IMG/VR virus record: IMGVR_UViG_3300031722_000029
Coordinates: 1 to 63,210 of that record
DNA length: 63,210 bases
Source: a virus
Strand: one strand, 5' to 3'
Each line of letters begins with the position of its first letter. Position 1 is the stretch's first letter. The position numbers and the translations under genes were made by a program. The notes under the pieces were generated by a model. That model saw only the letters and a program-made list of their open reading frames with translations, was not told the origin of the DNA and did no database searches. Shown here piece by piece: positions 7,586 through 15,582 of the stretch.

Positions 7586-8227
7586 ATGAAACCACTAGTA
7601 TACGAAGCAAATCCAGCAATAATGCCGGCGCTTGATGAGCACATGCACAAAGAGCTCAGAGTCTTGATGAAAGTAGAAAATCCCTACCAGAGGGTAAACA
7701 ACGTAATTCCGTATGATGCCTGGATGGCAACGCAAGAGGGAAGGTTGCACATGCAGTTGATGATTAGGTACATAATCCAACCTGATAGCGCAGGGGCTAA
7801 GGAAGTCGCACGAATTCAACGGCAAGTACAAGCTCAGGGCCGAGGGACAAAAGGTCGTCCCCGCCAGTATGACGCAAGACTACATGACTACACCATTAAT
7901 CGTCAGCTTCGTTTGTTTATCATGGACAAACTGATTGCTAAGGCGCTTGACATTGACACAAGCGAGTGGGTCGCACCCATCATAGTAGTGGATGATAGCA
8001 AACCATCGGAGCCAAAAGACGCGTATGACTCACTATGTCGCTTTGAAGAGTGGAGTAACTTCAGATTACCCCGTGCGGCGTGGGTGTTATTCACCAAGAC
8101 TGAGCGCCAAGAGCTGAGCTTAAAGCATCCTAAGACACCGCGAGAAGAGGACGGTGGAATATCGTTTGATGTTTACAGGGCGATGCAGGTAGCAGGATCA
8201 GTCGTTCCCCTTGATATAGCGGCGTGA
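7586..8227 (+). CDS. conserved phage-type protein of unknown function
   Basis: The protein has 213 residues and starts after a GGGAG site 8 bases upstream. It is soluble and mixed alpha/beta in appearance, with a basic glycine-rich linker (QGRGTKGRPRQYDARLHDY, near residues 86-104) that could contact nucleic acid. No membrane segment or catalytic motif is visible. It is the first gene of the operon and lies 7 bases before the primase-helicase, so a replication-accessory role is plausible but unproven. Confidence 0.75.
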   Translation: MKPLVYEANPAIMPALDEHMHKELRVLMKVENPYQRVNNVIPYDAWMATQEGRLHMQLMIRYIIQPDSAGAKEVARIQRQVQAQGRGTKGRPRQYDARLHDYTINRQLRLFIMDKLIAKALDIDTSEWVAPIIVVDDSKPSEPKDAYDSLCRFEEWSNFRLPRAAWVLFTKTERQELSLKHPKTPREEDGGISFDVYRAMQVAGSVVPLDIAA

Positions 8228-8234
8228 GCGCGTT

Positions 8235-10361
8235 ATGGCTACCGAGGAGAGCAAAAGGTATGCTACAACACAAGAGTCTAACCCACTGTGTGAAGCGCGT
8301 TGGGCTGAGTATGGCATTGAAGATGACTCATGGAAACAGTATAAGTTACAGGACATAACGCAGGAAATAGCGACGCAGCGCGGGTTTAGTAATGCCTCTG
8401 CTGGCATTTACATACCTTACCCACGAGATGCTGATAGTCGCATAAGGTGGCATCGAACCGGATTTGCGGTGCAGACCTTAGCGGGTAAGTACGGACAACG
8501 GAGTGGTACGTTGCCGGCCATGTATACCCCACCCACTATTGAGAAATCATGGAAAACTAGGGCTGACTTACCTGTGCTAATAACTGAGGGTGAGTTCAAA
8601 GCCATAATCGTGGACTTGTTGATTAATTCTGAGAGCGTAACAAAAGTGGCGCCTATCGCAGTAAGCGGCGTGTTTAATTGGCAATCGGCTAAGAACGGCA
8701 TAGACTTGATTGATGACTTCAAGGAAGTGAGTTGGGCCGGGCGCATGGTGTATATGGCGTTTGATATGGATCAGAATACTAACCCGATGGTGTGCTTGGC
8801 GCTACAAAGATTGGTTAATAAGTTGGGTGAGCATGGCGCTGTGTGCCGAGTGCTGCAATGGAGCGGCGACGAAGGCAAGGGCATAGACGACTACTTAGTG
8901 AGTCAGATGTTACCCAGGGACGCGTGGCTAAGTCTGCTGGAGAATGCGCAGTTCGCCGGCCATATTGAGAGCGTGATTGAGATGAATGGGCGGTATACTT
9001 ACTGTGAGATTCAGCAGCAGGTGTATGACAGCCAGAATAGCACTTACATTCCGCCAAAGAGTTTCGGCAGCGACTTCTTCACTCGTAAGATTAAGATACA
9101 GACTGGGGTTAAGAACGGTATTGCAACAATGAAGGAGTACCCGGTTGGGGCGTATTGGTTGAGTAGCCCCCTCAGAGCCGCGTGCATTGAGCCGTGTTTC
9201 CAACCTGGTAAAGGCAGACTAATTGAGACAGATAACAATAAGTACTTGAACACGTGGGGCGGATGGGGGATGGGGCTTAGAACTAAGCCGCTAAGTCCGA
9301 TAAAGGGAGAAGTAAAACCGTTCTACGACTTCCTGGAAGCTACATTCGGAGGAGAGAATCCTGCGCATGTAGTGTACTTAATAAAGAGGTTGGCCTGGAT
9401 GTTTCAACAACCTGAGAAAAAGCATCCAACGTGGGTATATCTACTAGGTCGTCCGCTGCAGGGTAAGTCCGCTCTGATAAAGATCATCAGTACACTAGTG
9501 GGCGAGCGGTACACGGCGAATGTAGATGAGAGTATTGTAAAGGGGCAGTTTGCGGAATGGCGGTCGGAGAAGTTGTTCGTGACGTTCGATGACTCAAGTA
9601 TAACAGACCCGCGTGTGATTAGGCAGTTGCTCAAACGGTTGACCACAGAGACGAGCTCTCAGGTTAACTTGAAGTATGTCAAAGCACAGACTACTGAGAG
9701 TTACTTTACGTTTGCGTTTGCCACTAACTCAGTTGACCCACTACTTGACCACGATGACCGTAGAGCGCTAGTACTTGAGGCTGACTGCAAGTGGAGCTTC
9801 GATAAGGGAGAGTGGAAAGAGTTTGATCGCTGGCGTAGTAACCGCGCAAACATGGCAAGTCTGCTCCACCATCTCATGTATGAGGTCAAGATAGACAGTG
9901 ACTTCTATGCAGAGATACCTCCAAAGACTCTAGCACGTGAGCTCGTGATTGAGGTTGGCGAGAGCACATGGGACGACTTGATTAATTTCTTGGCCACAAC
10001 ACGGGGTAAAGTTAGTTGGCCGCTACCCGCCACGGGTAACACACGTAATTGGTTGCCCACGGTGTTCACTGTAGATATGATTAGGAACATCTTCCTGCTT
10101 AAGAACGGTGAGACTGAGAAGTATAGAATTAGCTCGGCGACATTGGTTGGTAAGCTGACACGGTATGGTGCTCGGCGCTGCACACCTAAAGAAGGGACTG
10201 ACTCGCGCAAGCGCATTAGTATCAATGGTGAGCAAGTGTCGTTCTGGACCTGGGACTACAAATGGATGGCTAGAAATAAGGATGAGTTGCTGGACGAGTA
10301 CATGCAAATGCGTAGAGAGATGCCTGAGTTGTTCCCCCAACGAGCCGGGAGTAAGTTCTGA
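8235..10361 (+). CDS. primase-helicase (Toprim-like domain plus D5/SF3-type helicase)
   Basis: The 708-residue replication protein unwinds the phage fork and probably primes it. The N-terminal half has a Toprim-like domain (DUF3854 type): ITEGE near 116-120, AFDMDQ at 175-180 and KGIDDY at 215-220. The C-terminal half is an AAA+/SF3-like helicase (DUF5906 type): Walker A GRPLQGKS at 405-412, Walker B LFVTFDD at 447-453 and a sensor asparagine in FAFATNS near 498. No zinc finger was seen. Its stop overlaps the next start (TGATG). It pairs functionally with the polymerase at 28635. Confidence 0.9.
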   Translation: MATEESKRYATTQESNPLCEARWAEYGIEDDSWKQYKLQDITQEIATQRGFSNASAGIYIPYPRDADSRIRWHRTGFAVQTLAGKYGQRSGTLPAMYTPPTIEKSWKTRADLPVLITEGEFKAIIVDLLINSESVTKVAPIAVSGVFNWQSAKNGIDLIDDFKEVSWAGRMVYMAFDMDQNTNPMVCLALQRLVNKLGEHGAVCRVLQWSGDEGKGIDDYLVSQMLPRDAWLSLLENAQFAGHIESVIEMNGRYTYCEIQQQVYDSQNSTYIPPKSFGSDFFTRKIKIQTGVKNGIATMKEYPVGAYWLSSPLRAACIEPCFQPGKGRLIETDNNKYLNTWGGWGMGLRTKPLSPIKGEVKPFYDFLEATFGGENPAHVVYLIKRLAWMFQQPEKKHPTWVYLLGRPLQGKSALIKIISTLVGERYTANVDESIVKGQFAEWRSEKLFVTFDDSSITDPRVIRQLLKRLTTETSSQVNLKYVKAQTTESYFTFAFATNSVDPLLDHDDRRALVLEADCKWSFDKGEWKEFDRWRSNRANMASLLHHLMYEVKIDSDFYAEIPPKTLARELVIEVGESTWDDLINFLATTRGKVSWPLPATGNTRNWLPTVFTVDMIRNIFLLKNGETEKYRISSATLVGKLTRYGARRCTPKEGTDSRKRISINGEQVSFWTWDYKWMARNKDELLDEYMQMRREMPELFPQRAGSKF

Positions 10362-10474
10362 TGGACCCAATTGAGTATTTAAAGTCGCTAATAGCCGGAG
10401 CTCAGATGAGTTCCATACCTGTTCAAGTGTCGGAGCTACAATTGCTACTTTACTTTATGGAGCAGAAGAAATGA
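10361..10474 (+). CDS. small protein, 37 residues
   Basis: ATG at 10361 overlaps the primase-helicase stop, and its own stop overlaps the next start (ATGA). The product MDPIEYLKSLIAG... is an amphipathic, helical peptide. Translational coupling at both ends supports it; function unknown. Confidence 0.6.
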   Translation: MDPIEYLKSLIAGAQMSSIPVQVSELQLLLYFMEQKK

Positions 10475-10626
10475 GTAGGCTACATTATAAGCCACACTTC
10501 AAGTGCTGGTGTGGAATGTGGCTATGTGAAAAAGTGTACTTCGCTGGTTTAAGTATATACGGGCATGGTACTACAATACAGGCTGCATCCAAAAACTATC
10601 TCGACGCATGGAGGAACGTAAGATGA
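10471..10626 (+). CDS. small protein, 51 residues, with CWCGMWLC motif
   Basis: It overlaps its neighbours by 4 bases at each end. The N-terminal part carries CxC...C cysteines (KCWCGMWLC) that may bind a metal; the rest is short and amphipathic. Function unknown. Confidence 0.6.
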   Translation: MSRLHYKPHFKCWCGMWLCEKVYFAGLSIYGHGTTIQAASKNYLDAWRNVR

Positions 10627-10778
10627 GTACAGTATGGGAAAACCAAGATCGCTTTGCCTGTGTGGCTGAGATACACCGGCTTGAGCAAGTGGTGTATGAG
10701 CTACAGTTTGAGAACAGAATGCTTAAAGCTGAGTTGGTTAAAGATGAGGAGGTCAGTGATGAGGATGCAGCTGCTTAG
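10623..10778 (+). CDS. small coiled-coil protein, 51 residues
   Basis: The frame starts inside an ATGA overlap. Residues 16-42 (EIHRLEQVVYELQFENRMLKAELV region) have a leucine heptad pattern typical of a coiled coil, followed by an acidic tail. It overlaps the next gene by 20 bases. Function unknown. Confidence 0.6.
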   Translation: MSTVWENQDRFACVAEIHRLEQVVYELQFENRMLKAELVKDEEVSDEDAAA

Positions 10779-11052
10779 ATACCTACACAAACGTAGTGGT
10801 AGGTGCCAAGGTGAGAGACTAGCGCCCTTGGTCTTAGTGCTGAAGCAGTTGTTATTCCCCATCAATGGGATGTTGTGGGCATTAGCTGAGTTTCAAGATG
10901 GCTACCGCCCTGAGACTGACACATGGTGCATCAATGGAGTGCACTACGCAGCCGAGAGCCTAGCGCTACTCGCTCAGTCCAAAGGCTCTATGTACAAAGT
11001 AACTCGCGTCGACAATACCATAGTGCTGGAGTATAGGGGTAAGGTGCTATGA
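10759..11052 (+). CDS. hypothetical protein, 97 residues
   Basis: The chosen ATG at 10759 has a near-perfect AGGAGG site 7 bases upstream; a longer frame from 10654 would run through the previous gene without a site. A basic N-terminus (LRYLHKRSGRCQGERL) is followed by a mixed domain ending in VLEYRGKVL. No family recognised. Confidence 0.65.
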   Translation: MRMQLLRYLHKRSGRCQGERLAPLVLVLKQLLFPINGMLWALAEFQDGYRPETDTWCINGVHYAAESLALLAQSKGSMYKVTRVDNTIVLEYRGKVL

Positions 11053-11261
11053 ACGCAAAGCAAAGGTATAAGAACAGAGCCACTGCGCAAGTGTTGTACT
11101 GCGCATTACCACCTAAGATCGGCTGTCCAAACTGTGGTGAGTACGTACACAATGGTCACTTTGTACCGCCTTGTTTTGGTGAGGATGGGTTTTATATTTG
11201 TAAGCCAACCAATAACTTTATTTTCAGCTCGGGTAAATTAAATTGTACAGTTGTGTCATAA
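11049..11261 (+). CDS. small zinc-ribbon-like protein, 70 residues
   Basis: It overlaps the previous stop by 4 bases. The centre has CPNCGEYVHNGHFVPPCF, a CxxC...H...C pattern that suggests metal binding. Function unknown. Confidence 0.6.
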   Translation: MNAKQRYKNRATAQVLYCALPPKIGCPNCGEYVHNGHFVPPCFGEDGFYICKPTNNFIFSSGKLNCTVVS

Positions 11262-11360
11262 TATAAACGTCAGCTGACTCGAAGTCAATCAACCTCAACT
11301 TTGAAAGGCTGCATCGGGAAAATGCAGAGTTGGCTGACACTAACTATTATGGAGAATGAT

Positions 11361-11552
11361 ATGTCAAGCATGAAGCTCAGTATATAAATAAGCGAAATTG
11401 TAAAGTTGGCACGACAAGCTGGTTTTGATAAGTACACAAGCAGTTGCTTAACGGGCAATTCAAGTATTGATGAGCTACTTGCCGTCGCGGAGTATCCTAT
11501 TGGCGAAAGTCTAGTTAAATTTGTCACACTTCTCGGCATGGAGGTTGTTTAA
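11361..11552 (+). pseudogene. small gene interrupted by an in-frame TAA
   Basis: ATG at 11361 follows a good GGAG site. After MSSMKLSI the frame hits TAA at 11385-11387, but then stays open for 54 more codons that look like a real protein (EIVKLARQAGFDKYT...SLVKFVTLLGMEVV) and ends just before the next gene. I infer a nonsense mutation in a gene of about 63 codons. Internal restart at TTG (11406) lacks a ribosome binding site. Confidence 0.5.
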
Positions 11553-11553
11553 A

Positions 11554-12096
11554 ATGCGTTACGAAAGCACTAAGACGGAAAAAGGCAACATTGGGGTATC
11601 TTACGCCTCGCAAGAAGCGGCTGATGCCCAAGCAAAGACCATGGATGATAACAACTGCTCCGACTGCTTCGACTGCTCCCGCTGCCGCTGCTGCTGCCGC
11701 TGCTTCAACTGCTCCGACTGCCCCGACTGCTCCGACTGCTCCGACTGCTCCGACTGCTCCGACTGCTCCGACTGCTCCGACTGCTCCGACTGCTCCCTCT
11801 GCTCCCTCTGCTCCGACTGCTCCCGCTGCTCCCGCTGCTCCCGCTGCTCCCGCTGCTCCGGAATCCTGCAATGGCGCGGGCTAAATGCGAAGAAATTGAT
11901 CGCTATCAACGGCCTCACCTGGCCCGTGGCCACGGACGGCATCCACCTACAGATTGGCTGCCAGCAGCATACTGTTGAACTGTGGAATAACTTCGGCGAT
12001 GGCGAAATTTCTTGTATGGACTCACGAGCGCTTAATTTCTGGCAGCAATACAAACAGCTAATTATGCAACTTGCCGCTACGCGAGCTACGTCATGA
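11554..12096 (+). CDS. cysteine-triplet-repeat protein (23 consecutive Cys-x-x units)
   Basis: The 180-residue product has three parts: residues 1-34, an ordinary acidic head; residues 35-103, 23 uninterrupted Cys-x-x triplets, mostly CSD and CSR; and residues 104-180, a folded-looking tail (IGCQQHTVELWNNF...MDSRALNFWQQYK). From memory, the tail resembles the C-terminal domain found on phage hexapeptide-repeat proteins. If so, the same tail is attached to different repeats. Twenty-five cysteines in 69 residues in a cytoplasmic protein suggest metal chelation or a disulfide/cysteine ladder. The underlying DNA is a 9-bp tandem repeat, so unit number is probably variable. The frame is real because the flanks are protein-like only in this frame, and the stop overlaps the next start. 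Confidence 0.8.
   Translation: MRYESTKTEKGNIGVSYASQEAADAQAKTMDDNNCSDCFDCSRCRCCCRCFNCSDCPDCSDCSDCSDCSDCSDCSDCSDCSLCSLCSDCSRCSRCSRCSRCSGILQWRGLNAKKLIAINGLTWPVATDGIHLQIGCQQHTVELWNNFGDGEISCMDSRALNFWQQYKQLIMQLAATRATS
11656..11862 (+). repeat. 9-bp coding tandem repeat (tgctccgac and variants)
   Basis: Twenty-three 9-bp units encode the Cys-x-x array. Central units are identical (tgctccgac), flanked by tgctcccgc and tgctccctc variants, a pattern of slipped-strand expansion. All six frames stay open over it, which creates spurious long frames on both strands. Confidence 0.9.
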
Positions 12097-12533
12097 ACAT
12101 CTTCATCCTCGATCGTGATCCTATCTTGGCGGCGCAAATGCAGTGTGATAAGCACGTGGTCAAGATGGTACTTGAGTCGGCACAAATACTCAGCACTATA
12201 AACGGCGGTCCGTACAAACCGACTCACCAGAATCATCCGTGCGTGTTGTGGGCTAAAGCTGGTAAGGACAACTGGGATTGGCTTTGGTATCACGCTCTGG
12301 CTTTGTGTATAGAGTATACTCGTCGATACGGCAAACCTCACAAATGCCGAGAGGTGATTGAACACGTGTCAGGTTCAATGATACCGTTCGGTGCTACACC
12401 ATTCGTTCAATGTATGCCCGAAGAGTTCAAAGGCGACGACCCTGTAGAAGCCTATCGCCGTTACTACCGAGGAGCCAAGGCTTCTTTTGCAACCTGGACT
12501 AACCGCGAAGTGCCAAGCTGGTGGACAGTATGA
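12093..12533 (+). CDS. conserved phage protein (MNIFILDRDP...CDKHVVKM family)
   Basis: The 146-residue protein overlaps the upstream stop by 4 bases. It has conserved blocks that I recognise from other phage genomes: LDRDPxLAAQMQCDKHVVKMxLESAQ at the start, THxNHPCxLWA, and EYxxRYGKPHKC. Many histidines and tryptophans suggest an enzyme, possibly acting on nucleic acid or nucleotides, but I know of no demonstrated function. Confidence 0.75.
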   Translation: MNIFILDRDPILAAQMQCDKHVVKMVLESAQILSTINGGPYKPTHQNHPCVLWAKAGKDNWDWLWYHALALCIEYTRRYGKPHKCREVIEHVSGSMIPFGATPFVQCMPEEFKGDDPVEAYRRYYRGAKASFATWTNREVPSWWTV

Positions 12534-12688
12534 TTTACTTTCTACACTTCATGGCGTTTATGACTGAGTTCGAGGTAGCCTTCACGCCTAGGTATGCACA
12601 GCACTACACACAGCTTAAGACTGATGCAGTGTATTGGCGGAGCGAGGTTAATCGTTACCAAGTTTCTAGAATGTACTCACTTAAGTAG
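12530..12688 (+). CDS. small protein, 52 residues
   Basis: ATG at 12530 overlaps the previous stop (ATGA). The product has a hydrophobic start (MIYFLHFMAFM) followed by a soluble tail rich in tyrosine. It may sit at the membrane; function unknown. Confidence 0.55.
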   Translation: MIYFLHFMAFMTEFEVAFTPRYAQHYTQLKTDAVYWRSEVNRYQVSRMYSLK

Positions 12689-12696
12689 GGGCTAAA

Positions 12697-12870
12697 ATGT
12701 TTGACCCAATTGACTACGACACTGACGATCTGCCCACATTTAACGACTTGGCCGATGACGTAGACCTTGATTCTGATGGCCCTGATATTTGCCCTGACTG
12801 TAATGGCTCAGGTGAAGGCCAGAATGAGCATGCCCGTTGCTGGAATTGTAAAGGTAAAGGTACTGTATGA
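12697..12870 (+). CDS. small DnaJ-type zinc-finger protein, 57 residues
   Basis: A very acidic N-terminal half is followed by CPDCNGSGEG...CWNCKGKG, two CxxCxGxG-like motifs as in DnaJ zinc fingers. The stop overlaps the next start by 4 bases. It could bind a metal and a protein partner; role unknown. Confidence 0.65.
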   Translation: MFDPIDYDTDDLPTFNDLADDVDLDSDGPDICPDCNGSGEGQNEHARCWNCKGKGTV

Positions 12871-13721
12871 AAGCAGTAGAAGAGATTGCGCTGGAAGAGG
12901 CAATGGTCAGTTTGCTTAATGAGCACCTATGGCTTGATGGTAGAGATGCTTCAGAGAAACCAGCAGTCGTTGACTTCGCCACCCGCCTCCTCGCCCGAGT
13001 TTATCGGGAGCAGGGGCCGGTAGTTTGGGTCCGTCGTCATCCTGATGGTGCGCTAACCGCCGAGTTTCTTGAAGCAGAGACAATCGAGCCAGTGCGTAAA
13101 CAATCAGGTGCATGGATTCCCCTCTACACCACCCCGCAGCCCTGCCCAGATTGTGTTGCCCACTCAAACTTATCCCTTGAGTGGATGGATAAGTGCCATG
13201 CGTCGGAAGCTAAGTGCCGAGAGCTTGAGGCCGACAACGCCAATCTGCGCACTGTGATGATGGCTGCTGCGGTCGAGATTACCGAACAATGGGCCGCTCA
13301 TTGTAACGATGAGGGTTATAGGCCATGTAATCTTGTTCGACGCCTTGAAAACGGATTCCCTGAGCAGTACGGGTATGACTCGGAAACAGTGGTTCGTCTA
13401 GATAAGCGTATCAACAACCTGACTCAAGAGCGCGACGCGTTTCTTCTCCGCGTCCAGCAGTTCGATCAACATATCAGGGCTATCGGGCACCATGTTCATG
13501 CAGTCTGCGGCGGGGTTGATGTTGATCAATCCGACCCTGGCAGTACAGCGGCGACGATTATTGCGAAATTCGACGTTCTTCAAGAGTACACTGCGAGCAT
13601 AGTAAAAGAGCTGACGAAGACACAAAGCGAGCTCGAGCGCTATAAGTTAAGGGCAGCGGCCATGCCACCAAAGCCTATGCCTAAGTATGCACAATTGCAA
13701 GACCCCGATCCTACATTCTAG
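12867..13721 (+). CDS. hypothetical protein with coiled-coil segments (Ead/Ea22-like organisation)
   Basis: The 284-residue protein has a helical N-terminus, a PLYTTPQP segment that recurs in phage early-region proteins of the Ead/Ea22 type, then two coiled-coil stretches (about residues 108-135 and 176-200; again 245-262). No catalytic motif. Codon-level coupling to the upstream gene supports expression. Function unknown. Confidence 0.65.
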   Translation: MKAVEEIALEEAMVSLLNEHLWLDGRDASEKPAVVDFATRLLARVYREQGPVVWVRRHPDGALTAEFLEAETIEPVRKQSGAWIPLYTTPQPCPDCVAHSNLSLEWMDKCHASEAKCRELEADNANLRTVMMAAAVEITEQWAAHCNDEGYRPCNLVRRLENGFPEQYGYDSETVVRLDKRINNLTQERDAFLLRVQQFDQHIRAIGHHVHAVCGGVDVDQSDPGSTAATIIAKFDVLQEYTASIVKELTKTQSELERYKLRAAAMPPKPMPKYAQLQDPDPTF

Positions 13722-13734
13722 TTTGGAGAGTAAA

Positions 13735-13929
13735 ATGACTTGTGAGCATAACTACCAATTCCAGCATGTTGTGCACCACTCAGGGTATATGCTACCTGGG
13801 TCAGGAGCGCATGAACGAGTCTATGAGGATAAGTACTATTGTACAAAATGTCTGTCCATTAAGCATATTAATGAGCGGGTGGTCGGCAATGATTACTCTA
13901 AACCAATTGAAGGGACTATGCCAAAATGA
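13735..13929 (+). CDS. small metal-binding-type protein, 64 residues
   Basis: The start at 13735 has a GGAGAG site. The product has CEHNYQFQHVVHHSG near the start and YYCTKCLSIKH later, a possible split zinc site. It overlaps the next gene by 4 bases. Function unknown. Confidence 0.6.
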   Translation: MTCEHNYQFQHVVHHSGYMLPGSGAHERVYEDKYYCTKCLSIKHINERVVGNDYSKPIEGTMPK

Positions 13930-14246
13930 ACCTGCTTTCAACATTGTTGCCTGGGCTTTTAGCCTCAGCGCCACGTACTTCGTACGCAAATACAGGTAAC
14001 GCATCAGGCGGCGCCAGTGAGCTATACGGTACATGCAAACCCGTAGTGTGGCGTGTAGCTACCGAACTGCGAACATTCACCGTGCCTGATATTGTCAAGG
14101 CCACTGGTATGCACCGCGTGCGGGTAAACAGAGTGCTCTACAGGCTTAGTGCTGAGGGCGTCGTGCATGCTAAAGAGAAGAGTATCAATCGGTACACACA
14201 ACCAACAATTTGGGAGGTAGTGCAGCATGATTGCCAAGTTAACTAA
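13926..14246 (+). CDS. winged-helix-like DNA-binding protein
   Basis: The 106-residue protein has, from about residue 40, a compact helical domain (VWRVATELRTFTVPDIVKATGMHRVRVNRVLYRLSAEGVV) with the order helix-helix-recognition helix-wing, as in winged-helix regulators. The N-terminal 35 residues are low complexity. It may regulate early transcription; target unknown. Confidence 0.6.
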   Translation: MNLLSTLLPGLLASAPRTSYANTGNASGGASELYGTCKPVVWRVATELRTFTVPDIVKATGMHRVRVNRVLYRLSAEGVVHAKEKSINRYTQPTIWEVVQHDCQVN

Positions 14247-14409
14247 GTCTGAGGCTCGTACACTTAAGCGCTTGATCAATAAGGTGGTTGGCATTGAGGT
14301 ACATTTAGTACACAGCATCTATGACCAGCAAGGGAGTGATCCTACGCCTGAGTATAAGCGACGCAAACGAGCCCTTAAAGAGTTCATTGAAAAACGAACT
14401 GAAAAATAG
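14227..14409 (+). CDS. small basic protein, 60 residues
   Basis: It overlaps the winged-helix gene by 20 bases. The product is basic and helical (LTKSEARTLKRLINKVVG ... EYKRRKRALKEFIEKRTEK). It is the last gene before the first repeated promoter. Function unknown. Confidence 0.6.
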   Translation: MIAKLTKSEARTLKRLINKVVGIEVHLVHSIYDQQGSDPTPEYKRRKRALKEFIEKRTEK

Positions 14410-14421
14410 TTTTTGCTTTGG

Positions 14422-14466
14422 TTGAATTTATTCGCGTAACTGCGTTATAATTTAATTGTTCGCAGG
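14422..14466 (+). promoter_or_regulatory. repeated early promoter, copy 1
   Basis: TTGAAT (14422-14427), an 18-base spacer and TATAAT (14446-14451), followed by the element TTAATTGTTCGCA. Copies at 16675 and 25340 share ACTGCG(T/C)TATAAT(T/G)TA(A/T)TTGTTCGCA, so the conservation extends beyond the -10 box and may include a regulator site. Confidence 0.75.
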
Positions 14467-14487
14467 TTAACTCGATTGGAGATTGTG

Positions 14488-15093
14488 ATGGGAACTGACA
14501 TTCATGCAGTAGCGCAAGCAAAGAAAGACGGCAAGTGGGTTGATGTGTCATGCAACTGGGAACAAAACAGGCACTACATGTTATTTGCATGGCTTGGCAA
14601 TGTGCGTAATGGCTATGGCTTTGCTGGCGTGATTACGCATGCGCCCATTACGCCCCTGTCCAATAAGCGTGGGTTTCCTATGGACTTTCAAGTTGATGGC
14701 GAGATGCATGGCGGTGGGCTAGCTGCTGAGCCAGATAAGTGGGGTGATTACGAGCATAGCGGTTTCTGGATGGGCTACCACAGTTACTCCTACGTTACTG
14801 GCGCTGAGGTGCTGTCAGCTCACAAGGCGCCTGTAGAGCGCACTGGTGTCATTAGCATTGAGCAGTACAATGATTGGGACAAACAGTCTCCACTTACTGC
14901 TTGTAGTGGTGGTATTGCCGGGCCTAACATAAGAGTTGCGCCTAACCCAGCCTCCATCAAAGAAGACACTACTTACGTACAAGTTAAGTGGGTTGTGTCT
15001 GAGACCGACGAGTTCAAGTATTTCACAGATGAAGTGCAGCGCCTAGTTGATAAACATGGTGAAGTACGTATTGTGTTTGGGTTTGACTCATGA
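14488..15093 (+). CDS. conserved phage protein of the MGTDIH family
   Basis: The start at 14488 was chosen because of the TTGGAG site and because the family begins with MG(T/C)DIH. The 201-residue product is soluble, rich in Trp, His and Gly, and carries GYGFAGV and a GGGLAAEPDKWGDYEHS segment. Members of this family are widespread in phages and plasmids without known function. It is the first gene of a unit starting at the repeated promoter. Confidence 0.75.
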   Translation: MGTDIHAVAQAKKDGKWVDVSCNWEQNRHYMLFAWLGNVRNGYGFAGVITHAPITPLSNKRGFPMDFQVDGEMHGGGLAAEPDKWGDYEHSGFWMGYHSYSYVTGAEVLSAHKAPVERTGVISIEQYNDWDKQSPLTACSGGIAGPNIRVAPNPASIKEDTTYVQVKWVVSETDEFKYFTDEVQRLVDKHGEVRIVFGFDS

Positions 15094-15419
15094 GCACCGA
15101 TCGTGAAGCTACCTGGCGCAAAGCGCTACTCTGGTCTGTCATAGCGTCTATGAAGATGGGCATCATCAATGACATTCATGTAGGCATCGTCGACGCCACT
15201 GATATAAAGTGCTTCGCAGACCTTCATATGTATGTGGACGCTAACGAGTACGGCGGCTTCCGCATTAATGAGTTCGTTGACCCGCTAATTGAACTGTTTG
15301 GCGGGCGTGACGAAGGCATTCCGCAAGCTTATATTGACTTCATGAACGAGGCGCAAGGAGTTATTGATGAGTGGCTCAGAGGAAAGACCAAAGCATCCAA
15401 GATCATTACGCCGTGTTAG
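15090..15419 (+). CDS. hypothetical protein, 109 residues
   Basis: It overlaps the upstream stop by 4 bases. The protein is soluble and acidic, with a helical N-terminus and a DANEYGGFRINEFVDPLIELF block. No family recognised. Confidence 0.65.
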   Translation: MSTDREATWRKALLWSVIASMKMGIINDIHVGIVDATDIKCFADLHMYVDANEYGGFRINEFVDPLIELFGGRDEGIPQAYIDFMNEAQGVIDEWLRGKTKASKIITPC

Positions 15420-15582
15420 AGTGCTTGCATGGGTGGCGCTTGACTTCTGCATTCTTGAAGGTCGTCCCGTTACTGTGCTTGAGCAAGACTACCTAAAACG
15501 GCAAGGCGAGTTATGGCCTACACTAGGAAAAGAAAATGAACCAAAACGGGCTTACCAATGCCGCTGGAGCACTGTTCGGTAA
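15367..15582 (+). CDS. hypothetical protein, 71 residues
   Basis: ATG at 15367 has an AAGGAG site 7 bases upstream and overlaps the previous gene by 53 bases. The product is basic at the start, then has a hydrophobic helix (VLAWVALDFCIL). It also overlaps the next gene by 47 bases, so it may be expressed weakly. Function unknown. Confidence 0.5.
   Translation: MSGSEERPKHPRSLRRVRVLAWVALDFCILEGRPVTVLEQDYLKRQGELWPTLGKENEPKRAYQCRWSTVR

Noticed and set aside
11524-11884. Ala-rich or Gln-rich proteins encoded by other frames of the 9-bp repeat
   Set aside because: All frames stay open because of the repeat. Only the cysteine frame has protein-like flanks, a coupled stop and codon use like its neighbours.
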